Shown here piece by piece: positions 25,986 through 37,409 of a stretch of 64,000 nt of DNA. Both the position numbers and the translations under genes were made by a program. Source of the DNA: Chinchilla lanigera (lineage: Eukaryota > Chordata > Mammalia > Rodentia > Chinchillidae). The notes below the pieces were generated by a model. The model was not told where the DNA came from. It did no database searches and saw nothing but the letters and a program-made list of their open reading frames with translations. The stretch is taken from NCBI RefSeq assembly GCF_000276665.1, contig NW_004955446.1, positions 16,135,938 to 16,199,937 on the forward strand, read 5' to 3'. How positions within the stretch are numbered: position 1 is the first letter of the stretch; each line of letters begins with the position of its first letter.

Positions 25986-27049
25986 CCAGTGTGGCACCAT
26001 TCCCCTGGGCAATCAAACTGGGACCTAGCGGCTAGTTGATTTTACGGGATCACTTCCATCATGGAAAGGCAGCACTTTGTCTTTATAGGAATAGATGAGG
26101 CCAGTATGGGTTTTCCTTCCCTGCACATAATGCTTCTGCTAAAAGTGTCATCACAGACCTATAGAATACCTCACCCACTTTCATTGTATTCCACACAAAA
26201 TTGCTTCTAGCCAAGGAATGCACTTCATGTCCAACAAAGTGCAGCAATAGGCTCGTGCTTACAGAATCAACTGGTCTTCACCATGTTTTTTACCTTCCAA
26301 AAGCAGCTGGACTGATTGAATGGCAGAAAGGCTTTTTAAAACTGCAATTACAGTGCCAGATAGGTGGTAATACTGTGCAGGACTAGGGTAAGTTTTTGCA
26401 CAAGGGCAGATATACTCTGAAACAACATCCAATATGTAGTATGGTTTCTTTCATAGCCTACATTCATGGATCCAGGAATCAAAGGGTGGAAATGGGAATG
26501 GTGCCCCTCATCATTACACCTAGTGACACAGTAAAAAAAATTTTGTTTCTTGTTCCCACTACTTTATGCTCTGCTGGACTAGAAGTCCTAGTTCCAGAGT
26601 AGAGAAGGCTTCTACCAGAACAACAATTCTTCCATTTACCTGGAAGGTAAGACTTCCCTAGTCGTTTTGATTTCTTCATGCCTCTGAACCAACAAACTAA
26701 AAAGGGAGTCACAACATGGATAGTGGTGATGGCTTCAGACTGCCAAGGGAAAACTGGACTACTACTCCATAAGTGAGGTAAGAAAGAATACATTTGGAAA
26801 GCAGAAGATTCCCTTAGAGTTAACCCAATCTAGACAGGATGAAAAATGATGGAGAACCTTCAAGAATAAAGGTATGGCTCACCCTGCCAGGTAAATAATC
26901 AAGACCCACTGAGGTATTTGCTGAAGACCAACAGAATATGGAATGGGTGGTAAAGAAGGTAGTTCTAAATACCGGCAAGAACCACATGACCAGTTACCTA
27001 AATGAGGACTGCAATTATGAGTATTTCTTGCCTGCTTTGTTAATATACC
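25986..27049 (+). pseudogene. ERV-L pol remnant: integrase and dUTPase-type region
   Basis: On the plus strand a broken frame runs through the integrase core (about 26010-26390). The 62-codon frame 26201-26386 contains the motif AAGLIEWQKG, resembling the retroviral integrase 'GxIER' helix, and ends in a stop. The next open piece, 26396-26602, ends in LCSAGLEVLVPE, as expected for the start of the dUTPase-like domain that ERV-L carries at the end of pol. Further degenerate sequence continues to about 27049. No env follows, as is usual for ERV-L. Old and non-functional; several stops and frameshifts. Confidence 0.8.
26334..26492 (+). repeat. Local direct duplication, copy 1 (159 bp, in ERV-L integrase region)
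   Basis: This segment recurs at 27050-27208 with four substitutions and no gaps by eye (about 97% identity). This copy lies in its expected place in the integrase-coding region, so it is the likely template. Confidence 0.95.
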
Positions 27050-27208
27050 TTTTAAAACTGCAATTACAGTGCCAGATAGGTGGTAATACTGTGCAGGACT
27101 AGGGTAAATTTTTGCACAAGGGCATATATACTCTGAAACAACATCCAATATGTAGTATGGTTTCTTTCATAGCCTACATTCATCGATCCTGGAATCAAAG
27201 GGTGGAAA
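27050..27208 (+). repeat. Local direct duplication, copy 2 (inserted copy)
   Basis: A second copy of 26334-26492 sits between the end of the dUTPase-like region and the ERV-L 3' untranslated stretch. Its edges are abrupt: ttaatata before, catacgtatata after. It therefore looks like a templated insertion of host-resident ERV sequence, 716 bp from its source. Confidence 0.93.
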
Positions 27209-27459
27209 CATACGTATATATGTTAAGCAAATAACTTTGTTTTCTTTCTTTCAGTACCTAATATAGTGAAATCTACATTGTAATATTTAAGTTATGGAAT
27301 GTCAGGGGAATAGTAAGCATCACCCAAAGATAAATTTTACCTTCTATTCTGGGGAGCACATCAGTGCACTGACACTTGTACAGAGGTGGTTGAATCATGT
27401 TAGGCATAATCATGAACTCAGTATTGTATTGGGGGATTAAATGTGATTTAAAGAGATAT
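27209..27459 (+). mobile_element. ERV-L 3' internal region before the LTR
   Basis: Non-coding AT-rich sequence between the pol remnant and the 3' LTR. Its position and lack of any other signature make it the 3' internal part of the provirus. The minus-strand frame at 27273-27485 is spurious. Confidence 0.5.
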
Positions 27460-28012
27460 GTCTGGTTGTCAAGTTGACAAGGCATAAATTGTGACCTTTA
27501 ATCATGATCCATCAACTTCAATGGATTAAGAAACTCCTAGGAGATTAGTGAATCACACCTTTGTGTGTGCATGTTTTGGATGATTAACATGAGCTAGCCG
27601 GAACTGACCCACCCAAATATGAGTGGCATCAACCGAAAGGCTTGTAGCCTGGACAAATAAAAAGGGAGAGAAGAAGGAAATGTCCCCATTTTTGAAGAGC
27701 TCCACTCTTCTCCACCACCTTTAGACATCAGTCTACAGTCTTTTCAGTCTTCCAATGCAGGTTCACACAGCAGCTCTCCAGTGAGCTTCCACGACTTGGG
27801 CTTGGACTGGTGCTGCATCCATGACACCTCTTGGTCTGCAGTGTCCATCTTTCTAAGTTGATCAGCTATGGGATCCCTTGTCTCTGCAGTGCATAGTCAA
27901 TCACTATGGTCTCTCCTGCCTCGAGCCCTGTAACCCTATCTCATAAATTCCCTTGCATAGTTATACATGTATTTTCTGTTGGTTCTGCTCCTCTAGAGAA
28001 CTCTAATACGCA
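27460..28012 (+). repeat. MLT2-like LTR of ERV-L
   Basis: About 553 bp, beginning near tgtctggttgtcaag and ending ctctaatacgca. The 3' end resembles the MLT2 word 'ttggttctgtttctctggagaaccctgactaata' (here gttggttctgctcctctaga followed by gaactctaatac). It is homologous to the antisense LTR at 25655-25985. An aataaa at about 27656 could be a degenerate polyadenylation signal. Confidence 0.78.
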
Positions 28013-29320
28013 TGTAGAGAATGGGATTTCAGGTCATAATTTCTGTCCTCATATTTCTCAGAATTGTTTCAAGCTGTTAACAGTGATCATGTAACCAAAA
28101 AAGTCAGTTTATATTCTAAACTATATATAAGTATATATTTCGGTTTAGACATTTTAGTCTCCCTGGTTCAAAAAAAAGAAATCCTTGACCAGTAGGAAAA
28201 TGCCCAAGGATCGTTTTTTTGTAGGTCTTTGAACACTACATGTCCAGTGAAAGCACTGAGAATAAATGTATGGTCATACTCAACATTCTTGAAATGGTGC
28301 AAGATAGCCATAATGTATGTAAAGAACCAGATGTTTTGGAGAATGTATTATACTTTTCCATGAAAACTGGCATCAGTTATACCCAAGATCTGACCTAGTC
28401 TCTGCATCAGAACTTCAGGTTATTCTATTTCTCCAATCCCATCTCCCACAGTAACACAGGTAGTTGTTGAAGTTTAAAAATACCAAACTTCTGTCACTAC
28501 CAGGGACATTTGAAACATTTCATTGCTGCATGTTGTTGTGTTCACAATAATCCTCAGTGTTTGCTATACAGCAATGCTTTTAATAATGTAAGACTGTGCT
28601 TCTGAGAAATGTTTCTTCTCCACACCTCAATAGGAGTTTGCGTTGAGAATTTTACGACACATTTATATAATCAAAAGTAATGAAATGAGGAGGAATAGTC
28701 AATTTCATATGAAGACATTGTCAGCAATTTACCATTTGGAAGTTCTTTTGTAATGACATAAAAATAGCCGAAAAAGCAGTAATAAGGTTATAAGTAATCT
28801 TAATACTCTGAACAAAAATAGAAACTGAATCATCATGAAATAACTTCAAAAAATTTTTAAAATATTCCCAAACTTCTAGTATCCCCTTAAAGAGATCATT
28901 GGAAAATCACCTAATAAGAAAATGAATTTCAGCCCAAGCCACAGTCTGCATTATTTAAGCCATTTTCTATTTTTGCTGGACATGTCCTTCACTGATTTCC
29001 CTTGGACTGATTTGAACCCTGGCCTACACCTTCTCTGAGAGACCAGGCCACCTGGCAAGACACTCATCACAGTCAAGGATGTTTTTGGGAAACCTCTGTG
29101 TCTTTCTTGTTTTAGTTTCCAGTAAAGATAAGAAGCATCTATAATTCACTCTGAATAATCACCTTGAAGCTGTCACCTGTTACAATACTGGAACTCATCT
29201 TTGATGACAGCAAATTAAATCTAGTCAAAATTAAACAACACAATACAAATTTAGGTTGAATGAATTATTTCGCCAATCAAGAAAGGCCACTGGCACTCTT
29301 GTTCAGTCTCAGAATTCCAG
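28013..29320. other. No gene; unassigned AT-rich sequence
   Basis: No gene or confident repeat. The stretch at 28370-28560 has a moderately GC-rich composition and may be an old DNA-transposon relic, but no terminal repeats could be defined. Confidence 0.4.
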
Positions 29321-29329
29321 CATCTCACA

Positions 29330-30130
29330 TCTAACCTCTCTTTTTTGCTGTCCTGAAAATAGAAGTATCTGTCCCTTTCCAACTGTTATTTCCTTTTCTA
29401 CTCCTAGATCTTCATGGTGCCTTTGATAACTCCATCTTTCATGTATTCCCTCTGCTTCCTATGTCTCATTCTCCTCTCTTAGTCCCTTTTCCTCAGCTCA
29501 GCCATTCTGACATCTCTTCCATCCTAAGCAGAAAAATCCATTAAACCTTCTTACCTCCAAATAGTACTCTACCACCAGGCATGGTAGTGCACAACTATAA
29601 TCCCAGCACTCTGAAAGGCTAAGGGAGGATTGCACATGACAGCCCAGCTTCTGCAACTGAGTAATTTAGTAAGACCATGTCCCAAAACAAAAAATTTTAA
29701 AAGGCCTGGGAGTTAGCTCAGTTCAGACTCTGGGTCCCCTGTACCAAAGGAAAAAATGTGCAAGATACGAATTATACTTTTGCCACATTGTCAACTTTTA
29801 TTTATTTCTCAGGCTATCATAGTTTATCATTTTACTTGTATCATGACATTAAATCTATTTGCCAATGACCACCCAATTATCTAGCCACAGTTCACTGGTG
29901 CATTTAAAAATCTTTTTGCATCTTAGACAATCACTTTTCCCTTAGGTTCTCTGATACCAACACAATCTCTCTTTCATAGTTCTGACTCTTCAGCTCAATC
30001 AACTCACACATTTGATCATAGCTAATGCCCCTAGGCTGTTAGGAGTATAACGTTTATACTCCTTAATACATTACTTGTCTAATTGCTTTATCAATATCTC
30101 TGGCTACTCTATGAAGCTGGTTCCAGGGAT
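29330..30130 (+). repeat. L2 ORF2 fragment, interrupted by a composite SINE
   Basis: Pyrimidine-rich coding-like sequence contains cctagatcttcatggtgcct followed by ttgataactcc; in frame this gives DLHGAFDNS, the CR1/L2 RT 'DxSxAFD' block. Further on, at about 29945, ggttctctgataccaacaca is the L2 'SDT' block. The SINE at 29574-29757 lies between them. Multiple stops; ancient. Confidence 0.6.
29574..29757 (+). repeat. Composite SINE: B1 (7SL) head fused to ID-type tRNA tail
   Basis: The first half reads accaggcatggtagtgcaca, actataatcccagcactctg, taagaccatgtcccaaaac, a B1 monomer. After an A-rich linker, ggcctgggagttagctcagt, gggtcccctgtacc and an A-rich tail form a shortened tRNA-like half. 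The same order is seen antisense at 58145-58365, so it is a genuine dimeric family and not a chance nested insertion. Confidence 0.75.
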
Positions 30131-30379
30131 GAGCCTCTTCTTAGATGACTTCATACTTTAGAAGGGACTCTTGAATCTTCTCATAGAAGCAGTACCATGA
30201 GGTCCATGGTAAGAGACTGATGAGCTATGAAGTTACTCATTCTGTTGTAATAGTAGAAGCAAAAAGACTGTATTCTGGTCAACATTAGCGCTTTAGTGCT
30301 AGAGAACCAAGTCAGAGCTAGAGTATAGAGGAGAAGCCAGAGACATGCATTTCATCAGCGTCTAGCCCAGTTCTCTTTT

Positions 30380-30870
30380 TTTTTAAGAACAATTATTTCT
30401 TTAACATTTTAGTTTCTATCATAGTGAAAACACACAACATAAAATTTATCATCTCAAGCATTTTCAAGTGTGCAGTTCAGAAGTGCTAACTATGTCATAT
30501 TACTGTGTAACGGATGTCTAGAAATCTTTCATCTAGCAAAACTGAAACTCTACGACTGTTTAACAACTCCCCAGGCCATGAAAACCACCATTTTATTTTG
30601 ATTCTGTGAGTTTTATTGCTTTATATATCTCACATAAGGGGAATCAAACAGTTTTATCTTTGTGAGTGGTTTGTTTCACTTAGCATAATGTCTTTAAAGT
30701 TCATCTGTATTGTAGCAGTGTGACATGATTTTCTTCTTTTCTAGATGCTGAATAATATTACACCACATGCATGTGACCCCTTTTCTTTATCCTTTCATTT
30801 ACTGACAACATTCAAGTTGTGTCCAGCTGTTGGTTATCGTGAGTGACATGGCAAAATATTCGAATGTGCC
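30380..30870 (-). mobile_element. Old L1 (L1M type) 3' end, antisense
   Basis: The plus strand shows reversed L1 3' UTR words (cataaaatttatcatctcaa, gtgcagttcagaagtgctaa, gtgtaacggatgtctagaaa, ccaggccatgaaaaccacca). Reversed ORF2 C-terminal words follow (gtttcacttagcataatgtc, agttcatctgtattgtagca). More diverged than the 21-23 kb L1, so probably an older L1M subfamily. Confidence 0.8.
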
Positions 30871-31269
30871 AGCTAGACCCATGTTGGATCCTGAGTGTCA
30901 CAAGAAGCCCTCTTAGTTCACAGTGATCCACCCAATACTTAAACATGATAATAATTAAACATAATTACCTATAATTAAACATGGAGATCAAAATGTGGGT
31001 AATAATAAAACTGTACCCTCACCTGGAGGTGTTTCTTCATCTCCCTCTACACACATACCGTCCCTACATTTTTAGGGGAAGGGACACTGAAGGAATAGTA
31101 CAGAAAACCGTCCAGATGCCCATGCAGATGTGACAGTAAGAACCATCTCACTTCATTCTATCTTGTTTTCTTCCAAATGACAATAAATGCATCTATATAT
31201 GTAATTATATGCTGAAGTTAAGTACCCCAAGCACTGACTACTTGGTAAAACATAAACCTTGGATTTGGG

Positions 31270-31760
31270 TATTTTATTTACACTAATTCATTCAAATGCA
31301 TATTCTGATTGACTTGTCAATGCTTAAACAATGGGAATACCATGAAGAATAAAAGATATATCCACCTCAAAAGGCTCAAAATCTGGTAATAAAAATTAAG
31401 ATATAACCAAACCATTGTAGTACAACATTACCAGTATAGAAAGAGCACAACAGAGAATATTTTGAAGTACCTAAGGCAGGCCGTTTTGCTCAGCCAGGCA
31501 GATAGTGAAAAAGTGATATAAATGTTTCCTAAAAGAGATGACACTTCAATCAAGGATGAGTGTATTAATGAGAAATAGTGATATATATAGGGGAACACCA
31601 GCAGACCAAGGTCATCAGAGACTTCTAGTGACTTGAAAACTAAAACACAGACATTGACTGTTGTTCAGTTTAGGAACAACCAGTCACTGAGCATGAAAGT
31701 TGAGACAAGACAAGGCTTTGAGAAATGAAATAGATGTAAACAAAGTGAAGGCAACAAAGG
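31270..31760 (-). repeat. L2 3' fragment, antisense
   Basis: The plus strand reads, in the order expected for reversed L2: gggaataccatgaagaataa, ctcaaaaggctcaaaatctg, then gagatgacacttcaatcaag and gatgagtgtattaatgag. Ancient and diverged. Confidence 0.6.
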
Positions 31761-31764
31761 AACA

Positions 31765-33740
31765 CTATCTAAAAGCTAGATTAAAATACTGAGTCCATGA
31801 TTGTGATCAAGATTGTATCAGACAGATGACCAAACCAATTAAATGTATGCAGAACAATCCATTTGGTGACTTTAAAAAAAAATCTCTATTTGCTACAAAT
31901 AAGTTAGTGGCACTTTTACATGAACCCTAAAATTATTCACTCTTTGCAGTGCCACCTTCAAAATACTTTTTTTTAAAAGTATTTTTATATGATCTGAAGA
32001 TAAACCAGAGTATCAAAATACTTTTAAATATAATTCATACTAATGTTGTCTATTAGGGTGTAACCATTTAAAAGAGAGCTTCACCGACTCCAGTTAAATG
32101 CAATACAAGAAAATTGAGAAGACTTATGAAAGTGTTTTCCTGCAGACCATCAGAGAACAAAAAGAGAGAAACTTAAAACAGTCTAGGTGGCTGGAGTCCT
32201 CTTGTATAAGTTACTTAAAAGCAGGGTCAGTAACACACTCAGGGCTATATAAATAAGGGTAACCTTTCATTGGCTGGGATCAGGGATATGTAAATAAAGG
32301 TAACCTTTCATGGACTGGGCATGGATTTGATAAGCTCACAGGTCTTTCACATTTGGCAGTTGGCAACACCTCATGCTGTGGCTGTGGTGAGGTGTGCAGT
32401 AGAAAGTGCAAAGACATCATCCAGCACCATGACAACATGGTGATTTTTTTGAGGGTTGTGAAACTACTTCCTGACATTTCGCTGTGGTGGAGTCATCTCA
32501 GGAAGACAACTAAAAGAGAGGTTAGAATTAATTATGGAATATGTTGGTCATGTGGCTGCAAGGCTGATGCTAAATATGAAGATTAAGAATCACAGAATTT
32601 AAAAAATAATATCCATTGTCCAGAAATACAACTTCATAAATAAGAAATCCATAATAGAGTTGAGTGGCCTGATACTTAAAACCTGACCAAAAACCGCTTT
32701 CCAGACATCAGAAAGAAACTTCTTAATATTTTTCTTAAAAATTTTTTTACTCAGATAAAAATAACTAATCACAGTTATCTGGAGGCATTAAATATAATAA
32801 AGGTACTACACACCAGTGACAAATATATATATATAATATATCATTTGACCAATAGGATATTTCCATTATAAAATGACACATTTTCTGATTTTTCTTTAAA
32901 TGTTTCTCTACCATGAAATAAAATTAAAATCAACAATGTGTCTCCCTTTCTTTTATCATCCATGTTTCTACACAGCAGGTGCAAGTTTGAGCAGGACTTG
33001 TGGGTGCAAACCCTGATTGGCATGACTTCAGTACCAGCCCACCCCAACTTTCAGGTGTTTTTCATTTTCACCTACCTTGAGAATCTTCAAATTTTCTTCA
33101 TAGATTTCATCTCCAGTTCACCGAAAGCTGGCCCAAAAGCTCAAATGATAATTTTCACGATGTGAAGACCTTTAATTCTTTCCCTTTTTCTAGGAGCTGG
33201 AACCTTTGCTTTATTCTTCTCCAGAAACCCACCTGTAGGAGGTATGCTCTGCATTCTGTCAGCACCTTGACATTTCATTTTTGGCACCGGGTTCACGGAA
33301 GCTGAAGCAGACCCCTCAAAGTCAGGTCCAGTCACTCTTTCACATCTGTTCCTTTCTGCATCCACTCACCTTATTCACAGACCTCTAGAACTGCATTTTG
33401 TCTTGAGATTAAGTTTTCCTCACTCCCCCTTGCTCCTCAGCTGGGTTCCAGCTTAAGTTGGTTCGTCTGTTTCTCTGATTCCCTTGAACACCATAGTCAC
33501 TCTCTCACTAGTAAGCCAGACTCTAGCCCATCTCAAACTTTTGCAGCTGTCATGCCAATCCTGGTGTTAGGCAAATCTAGCCAGATGTTTTCTCTGCTCT
33601 TGTTATCCCACTGCCAAATGTTACTGGGGAAAGTCTAGAAAGGGCCAGTTGGCTCCACTACAAATTTATGAAATCTGATATCGGCCCCTCAGGACTGCTC
33701 AGAAATCCTTTTATTCATCTGATTCTCAATCAAATTCTTC
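31765..33740. other. No gene; a small tandem duplication and unassigned sequence
   Basis: Contains the 41 bp tandem duplication at 32241-32322 and a short (TA)n at 32824-32841. The frames at 32353-32586 and 33141-33365 have no domain. A pyrimidine tract before ag at about 33195 resembles a splice acceptor, but no continuing open frame or donor supports an exon. Confidence 0.4.
32241..32322. repeat. Two-copy tandem duplication, about 41 bp unit
   Basis: Unit 1 begins agggctatataaataagggt and unit 2 agggatatgtaaataaaggt. Both continue with taacctttca, and the two diverge at several positions. Confidence 0.8.
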
Positions 33741-33744
33741 ACAG

Positions 33745-35095
33745 TTACTCTTCCAGTCTCCGTCCATTCTTTTCAAACCCTTAAGCCCTCTCTCTTCCCT
33801 CACCATCAGCAAATGACCTCACCTCCTACTTTCCGGAGGACATTAAGGTCATCTGACATGTACTTTCAAACTTGTCTTTGTAGATTATTACTATCTGGGC
33901 ATAAGACCAGAGGAGGATCCAACCACTGATCCCAGTAGGGATGAAGGAGGGAATAGACGTAGTGTTTCTTACATGGGGTTTCAAAAATCAAAGACCAAAT
34001 TCACAGAATCTGTGAATGGAGTGCAAACTCAAACTGAATCTCAGTACAAGGATATCAAGGGCCTAAGAATACTGAGGATGACGAGCCTCCCCAGTGGGAG
34101 ATGTTGTAAATGAATCCCATAGAAGATGCAGCAAAAGCAGAGACACTTTTTTTTAATACCACTACAGAAGTAAGACTCTTGTATGACTATCCAGACTTTA
34201 TTTTAAAGCTTTACTTTAATTCATTTAAATGGATCAGAGTAGGTCTTACAGCTCTTTGATACCTCATCTTTCATGGCAGAGCATGTTCATTATTTTTCTG
34301 TATGCTACAGCCAATCTCCATCATACAGAGAGTTACTCCTTTTTCACATGATCCTTCTTTTGTGTCTTCGTTCACTTTATCCTTGTTGATCCTTCTTTAC
34401 CTCCTACATCATTCATCTCAAAATTCTAAAAAAAATAAATAAGCCTCTCTTGCCTGCACACCTCCCTACCCACTTACCTAACCTTTCCTTCATGCTTAAA
34501 GAGTATAAAGTTTCAGTTATGAAAAAGCTCTCGGTATCTATCATATACCGTTACACTTAAAATTAACAATACTATTTTACACCAAAAACTTTCATGAGAT
34601 CACATGTGTGCCTTAACAGACTTTTACAAAATAGGAGAAGTCTGTATTTGTCGTAACCCCTTCTCATTTATGAAGCAAAACCCCCTCTATTGGTCTCTAT
34701 TTTCTCTGCATGGCTTCACCTGAAACTGCCTTCTCAGAAGAACTAAACTCACCTTCAGATGTCAGTTTCATCAGTCCTTAGCCACGCTGGACTCAGTGCT
34801 GGTGATCAGATCTTTCTAACTGAGAGCACCTCCCCTCCCCAGGTCTAAACATGCACTCATCATCCTCTCCTCCTGTGCCTCTGATCATACCTGGATCTTG
34901 CTTCATCTCCCATAGTACTCCAAGCACTGACTAGGAACATTTTGCAAGGTTCAGTCTTCAGTCCTTTCTCTTCTGCACACTTTACTCCGGGTCACTGACT
35001 CTCCTTTTCATATCTCTACCTTTGATCTCTCTTCCGCCCTTTGTACAGGTTCACCTTCCTTTCAATAGTGAAAGCTCCATACACTCAAAGTGAAT
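33745..35095 (+). repeat. L2 ORF2 fragments, sense
   Basis: Several pieces in L2 order: tcagcaaatgacctcacctc (about 33806; L2 block before the RT), catctcaaaattctaaaaa (about 34408), and cagtcttcagtcctttctct followed by tctgcacactttactccggg (about 34950), the RT 'GxxLGPLLF' block. The intervening sequence is too diverged to follow continuously. No functional frame remains. Confidence 0.55.
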
Positions 35096-35109
35096 GTGAA
35101 AGTAGGCAA

Positions 35110-35325
35110 AAGTCAAAAACTTATTCTCTTGAGTTATATTCAAATTCTAGCTCAGCCTCTTATAAATGGTGCAAAATTGATAAAATTGTTGTGCCTTAAT
35201 TTCTTCATCTGTAAAATGCAGATAGCAAGAGTACTTAATTTATACTGGAATTGTTTAAAGAGTTAGTTCACACAAAGAATAGAATGAGCCCTGTGTGTAA
35301 ATGCTCACTAAAGATTCACTGTCAT
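35110..35325 (+). repeat. MIR SINE
   Basis: The sense MIR is clear: caaattctagctcagcctct, ttaatttcttcatctgtaaa, atgcagatagcaagagtact and the 3' part taaatgctcactaaag. Confidence 0.85.
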
Positions 35326-35399
35326 TACCACTTAGATTAAAGAGTTACTGGTGAGGATTTTGGTATAGATGATTGAGCTGATGCTATTGCCATCAACAG

Positions 35400-36250
35400 G
35401 AAAAATAAAAAGCACCAGCATGAACAGGATTCACACTTGAATCTGTTTCCACATCCCATTTGGCTTTATAACAGGATCTTGCCCACAGTACCATTGTTTG
35501 AGCTTCCAATTTTTCCTCCGTTATTGTCCAAGTCCTTAACATCATTATCTCAAACCTGAGTTTCTCAGGCTGAACTCCAGCCTTCAATCTTTACCCCTCA
35601 GTCCATCCTCCACCTAGTGTGACTTTTCTAAAGATAGACATCTTGTGTAAAGTCTGTTCCATTTCGCTTTCAGAGTGAATTCACATGTTGAGTGCAGCCT
35701 CGATAGTATCCTTTCTGATCCCCTGCCAGGCGTTGCCCTTGCCTTTCTGGCTTCTCAAGAGCGCAGGAGATACCATGAGCCTCAACGTGCACTGTGCTTG
35801 TGTGAGCTCTTCCTGGCATCTCACCAGCTCATCTGCTGCACCTTTTGTAGCTGACTTCTATTTCTCTTTTAAGAACAAGCCTACACAGTACTTAAGGAAG
35901 TCATCTTTTTCTTAGCTCCATGACCTGAGAAAGATTATTAATAGGTAGATGACAGAGATAGGTATCTTTTTCATTAGTTGTTAGTAACACAGAATTATGA
36001 AGTTCATTCTGGGAAATGGGTGCATGCATTTGACATTTTTTGAGCATTTTTCAATCCCATTTCTCCCTTTCCTCCCTCGGCCCTTCACCTTCTTTCCCAT
36101 ATCCAAAAGTCTACCTTCCAGCTTCCTAGAGGTCACTATCTTAATTCACTTGGTATTTACACTCCTATACTTGATGAGATTTCTGTATTTCTTGCCCATA
36201 ACAAAGGTCCTGGCATATAGTAAGTATCCGGTGAAATTTTACTGACTAAA
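35400..36250 (+). repeat. L2, sense, reaching its 3' end
   Basis: cagtccatcctccacctagt followed by gacttttctaaagata (about 35600) is the L2 'tctatcctccacactgccgccagagtgatctttct' region. At about 36205, ggtcctggcatatagtaagt followed by atccggtgaaat is the L2 3' terminal region ('gcctggcacatagtaggtgctcaataaatg'). The open frames at 35685-36245 are by-products of this decayed LINE. Confidence 0.55.
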
Positions 36251-36254
36251 GCAA

Positions 36255-36900
36255 CATTCTCCCCAAATGGCCAGTGCCTGCCTTCTGACCCTTTCTAAGC
36301 TTACAGAATCTATTATAGAAATGCTTTTCAGAATGAAGTCTTCTTTTCCAGTCTCACTCCATTCCTCGCTCTGGCTTTCCTCCTCATTTGCACACATTCT
36401 TACAAAAGCACCCATCCAGTCACCAGAGTCCTTCTCCCCTTCCCTCAGAAACACCCCTGATATGTTGCTGTCACTAAGCATAGCTTCTGTCATTTTATTC
36501 CAATGCTCAGAACAATTTGAGGTCTCCCATTGACTAGAGAGCTAAATGCATACCCTTTTAGCATTATTCTCGCTTACTCCCCAGCCATAACACAAACTAC
36601 CCTCCTCCATTCGCCACACACACATACACACTCTATTCCAACACCCTGGGCTATCAGCTGTCCTTGAAATTACAATGCCTGTATTCCCATTTGCTGGCAT
36701 CTTTCCCCCACTTAAAGCCCAATTCTAAAGGTGCTGTTTCCATAAAGTCTTTTATCAAGATTCCATCCAAAAACGTTCTTTTCTCATCTTATTTTCCCAA
36801 AATGTGTGTAAAGGCATCATATTCTCCCTTCTAAGTCAGCATACGTTCTGATTTTTAAAGAGTGTTGCTTCTGATCAGAAAAATTATGCAAGAATAGCCC
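36255..36900 (+). repeat. Second L2 fragment, sense
   Basis: After the L2 3' end at about 36245, L2-like sequence restarts: aatttgaggtctcccattga (about 36515) and cacttaaagcccaattctaa followed by aggtgctgtttccataaagt (about 36710). The order implies a second copy or a partial duplication. Confidence 0.5.
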
Positions 36901-37384
36901 CTCCAGAAGGACCCTACTCTAGGCACCATCTACCTTGCTAGTAGAAAATAACGCCCCTCACCTACGTGGATACGTTCCTACCAGAGAACACCAAAGAAAC
37001 CACGTGTCAGTCTCCTACTCTTCTCCTGACCTCATGCCTTTAGCCAGAGAACAAATCACACACCTCTTCAAAGCCCATGGGTTGTCAACACTCTGGCATT
37101 TGAGACATCAAATTATGCCTTTCATTAGGAAGGTTCAGAACATCAGATGCTGTGATGACGTCTCACTTGCTTTCACTAGAAGCCTCCATTTGCCAATCAC
37201 TCTATGGCCTCCTTCCGCCCCCCACTTTCACTTGCAGGATGGTGGATGGGGCTGACCTGCCTGACTGGTGAGCACCCTAGCAGAAATGAGTTTGGCTAAG
37301 CTACTCGTAGATTATTCCCTGTCGTCAGTGTGCCTCTGGATACAGTGTAGTGCACTCACTGTCTCCTTCCCTGATGCATGCATG

Positions 37385-37406
37385 CACACACACACACACA
37401 CACACA
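37385..37406. repeat. (CA)n microsatellite
   Basis: About 11 CA units, followed by a degenerate CA-rich stretch. Confidence 0.9.
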
Positions 37407-37409
37407 AGC

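Noticed and set aside
23066..28012. Intact endogenous retrovirus
   Set aside because: Stops, frameshifts, an altered RT motif, an inverted half and a truncated LTR rule out any functional product.
33195..33290. Splice-acceptor-like pyrimidine tract and ag before an open stretch
   Set aside because: The downstream frame closes quickly in all phases and no donor or homology supports an exon.
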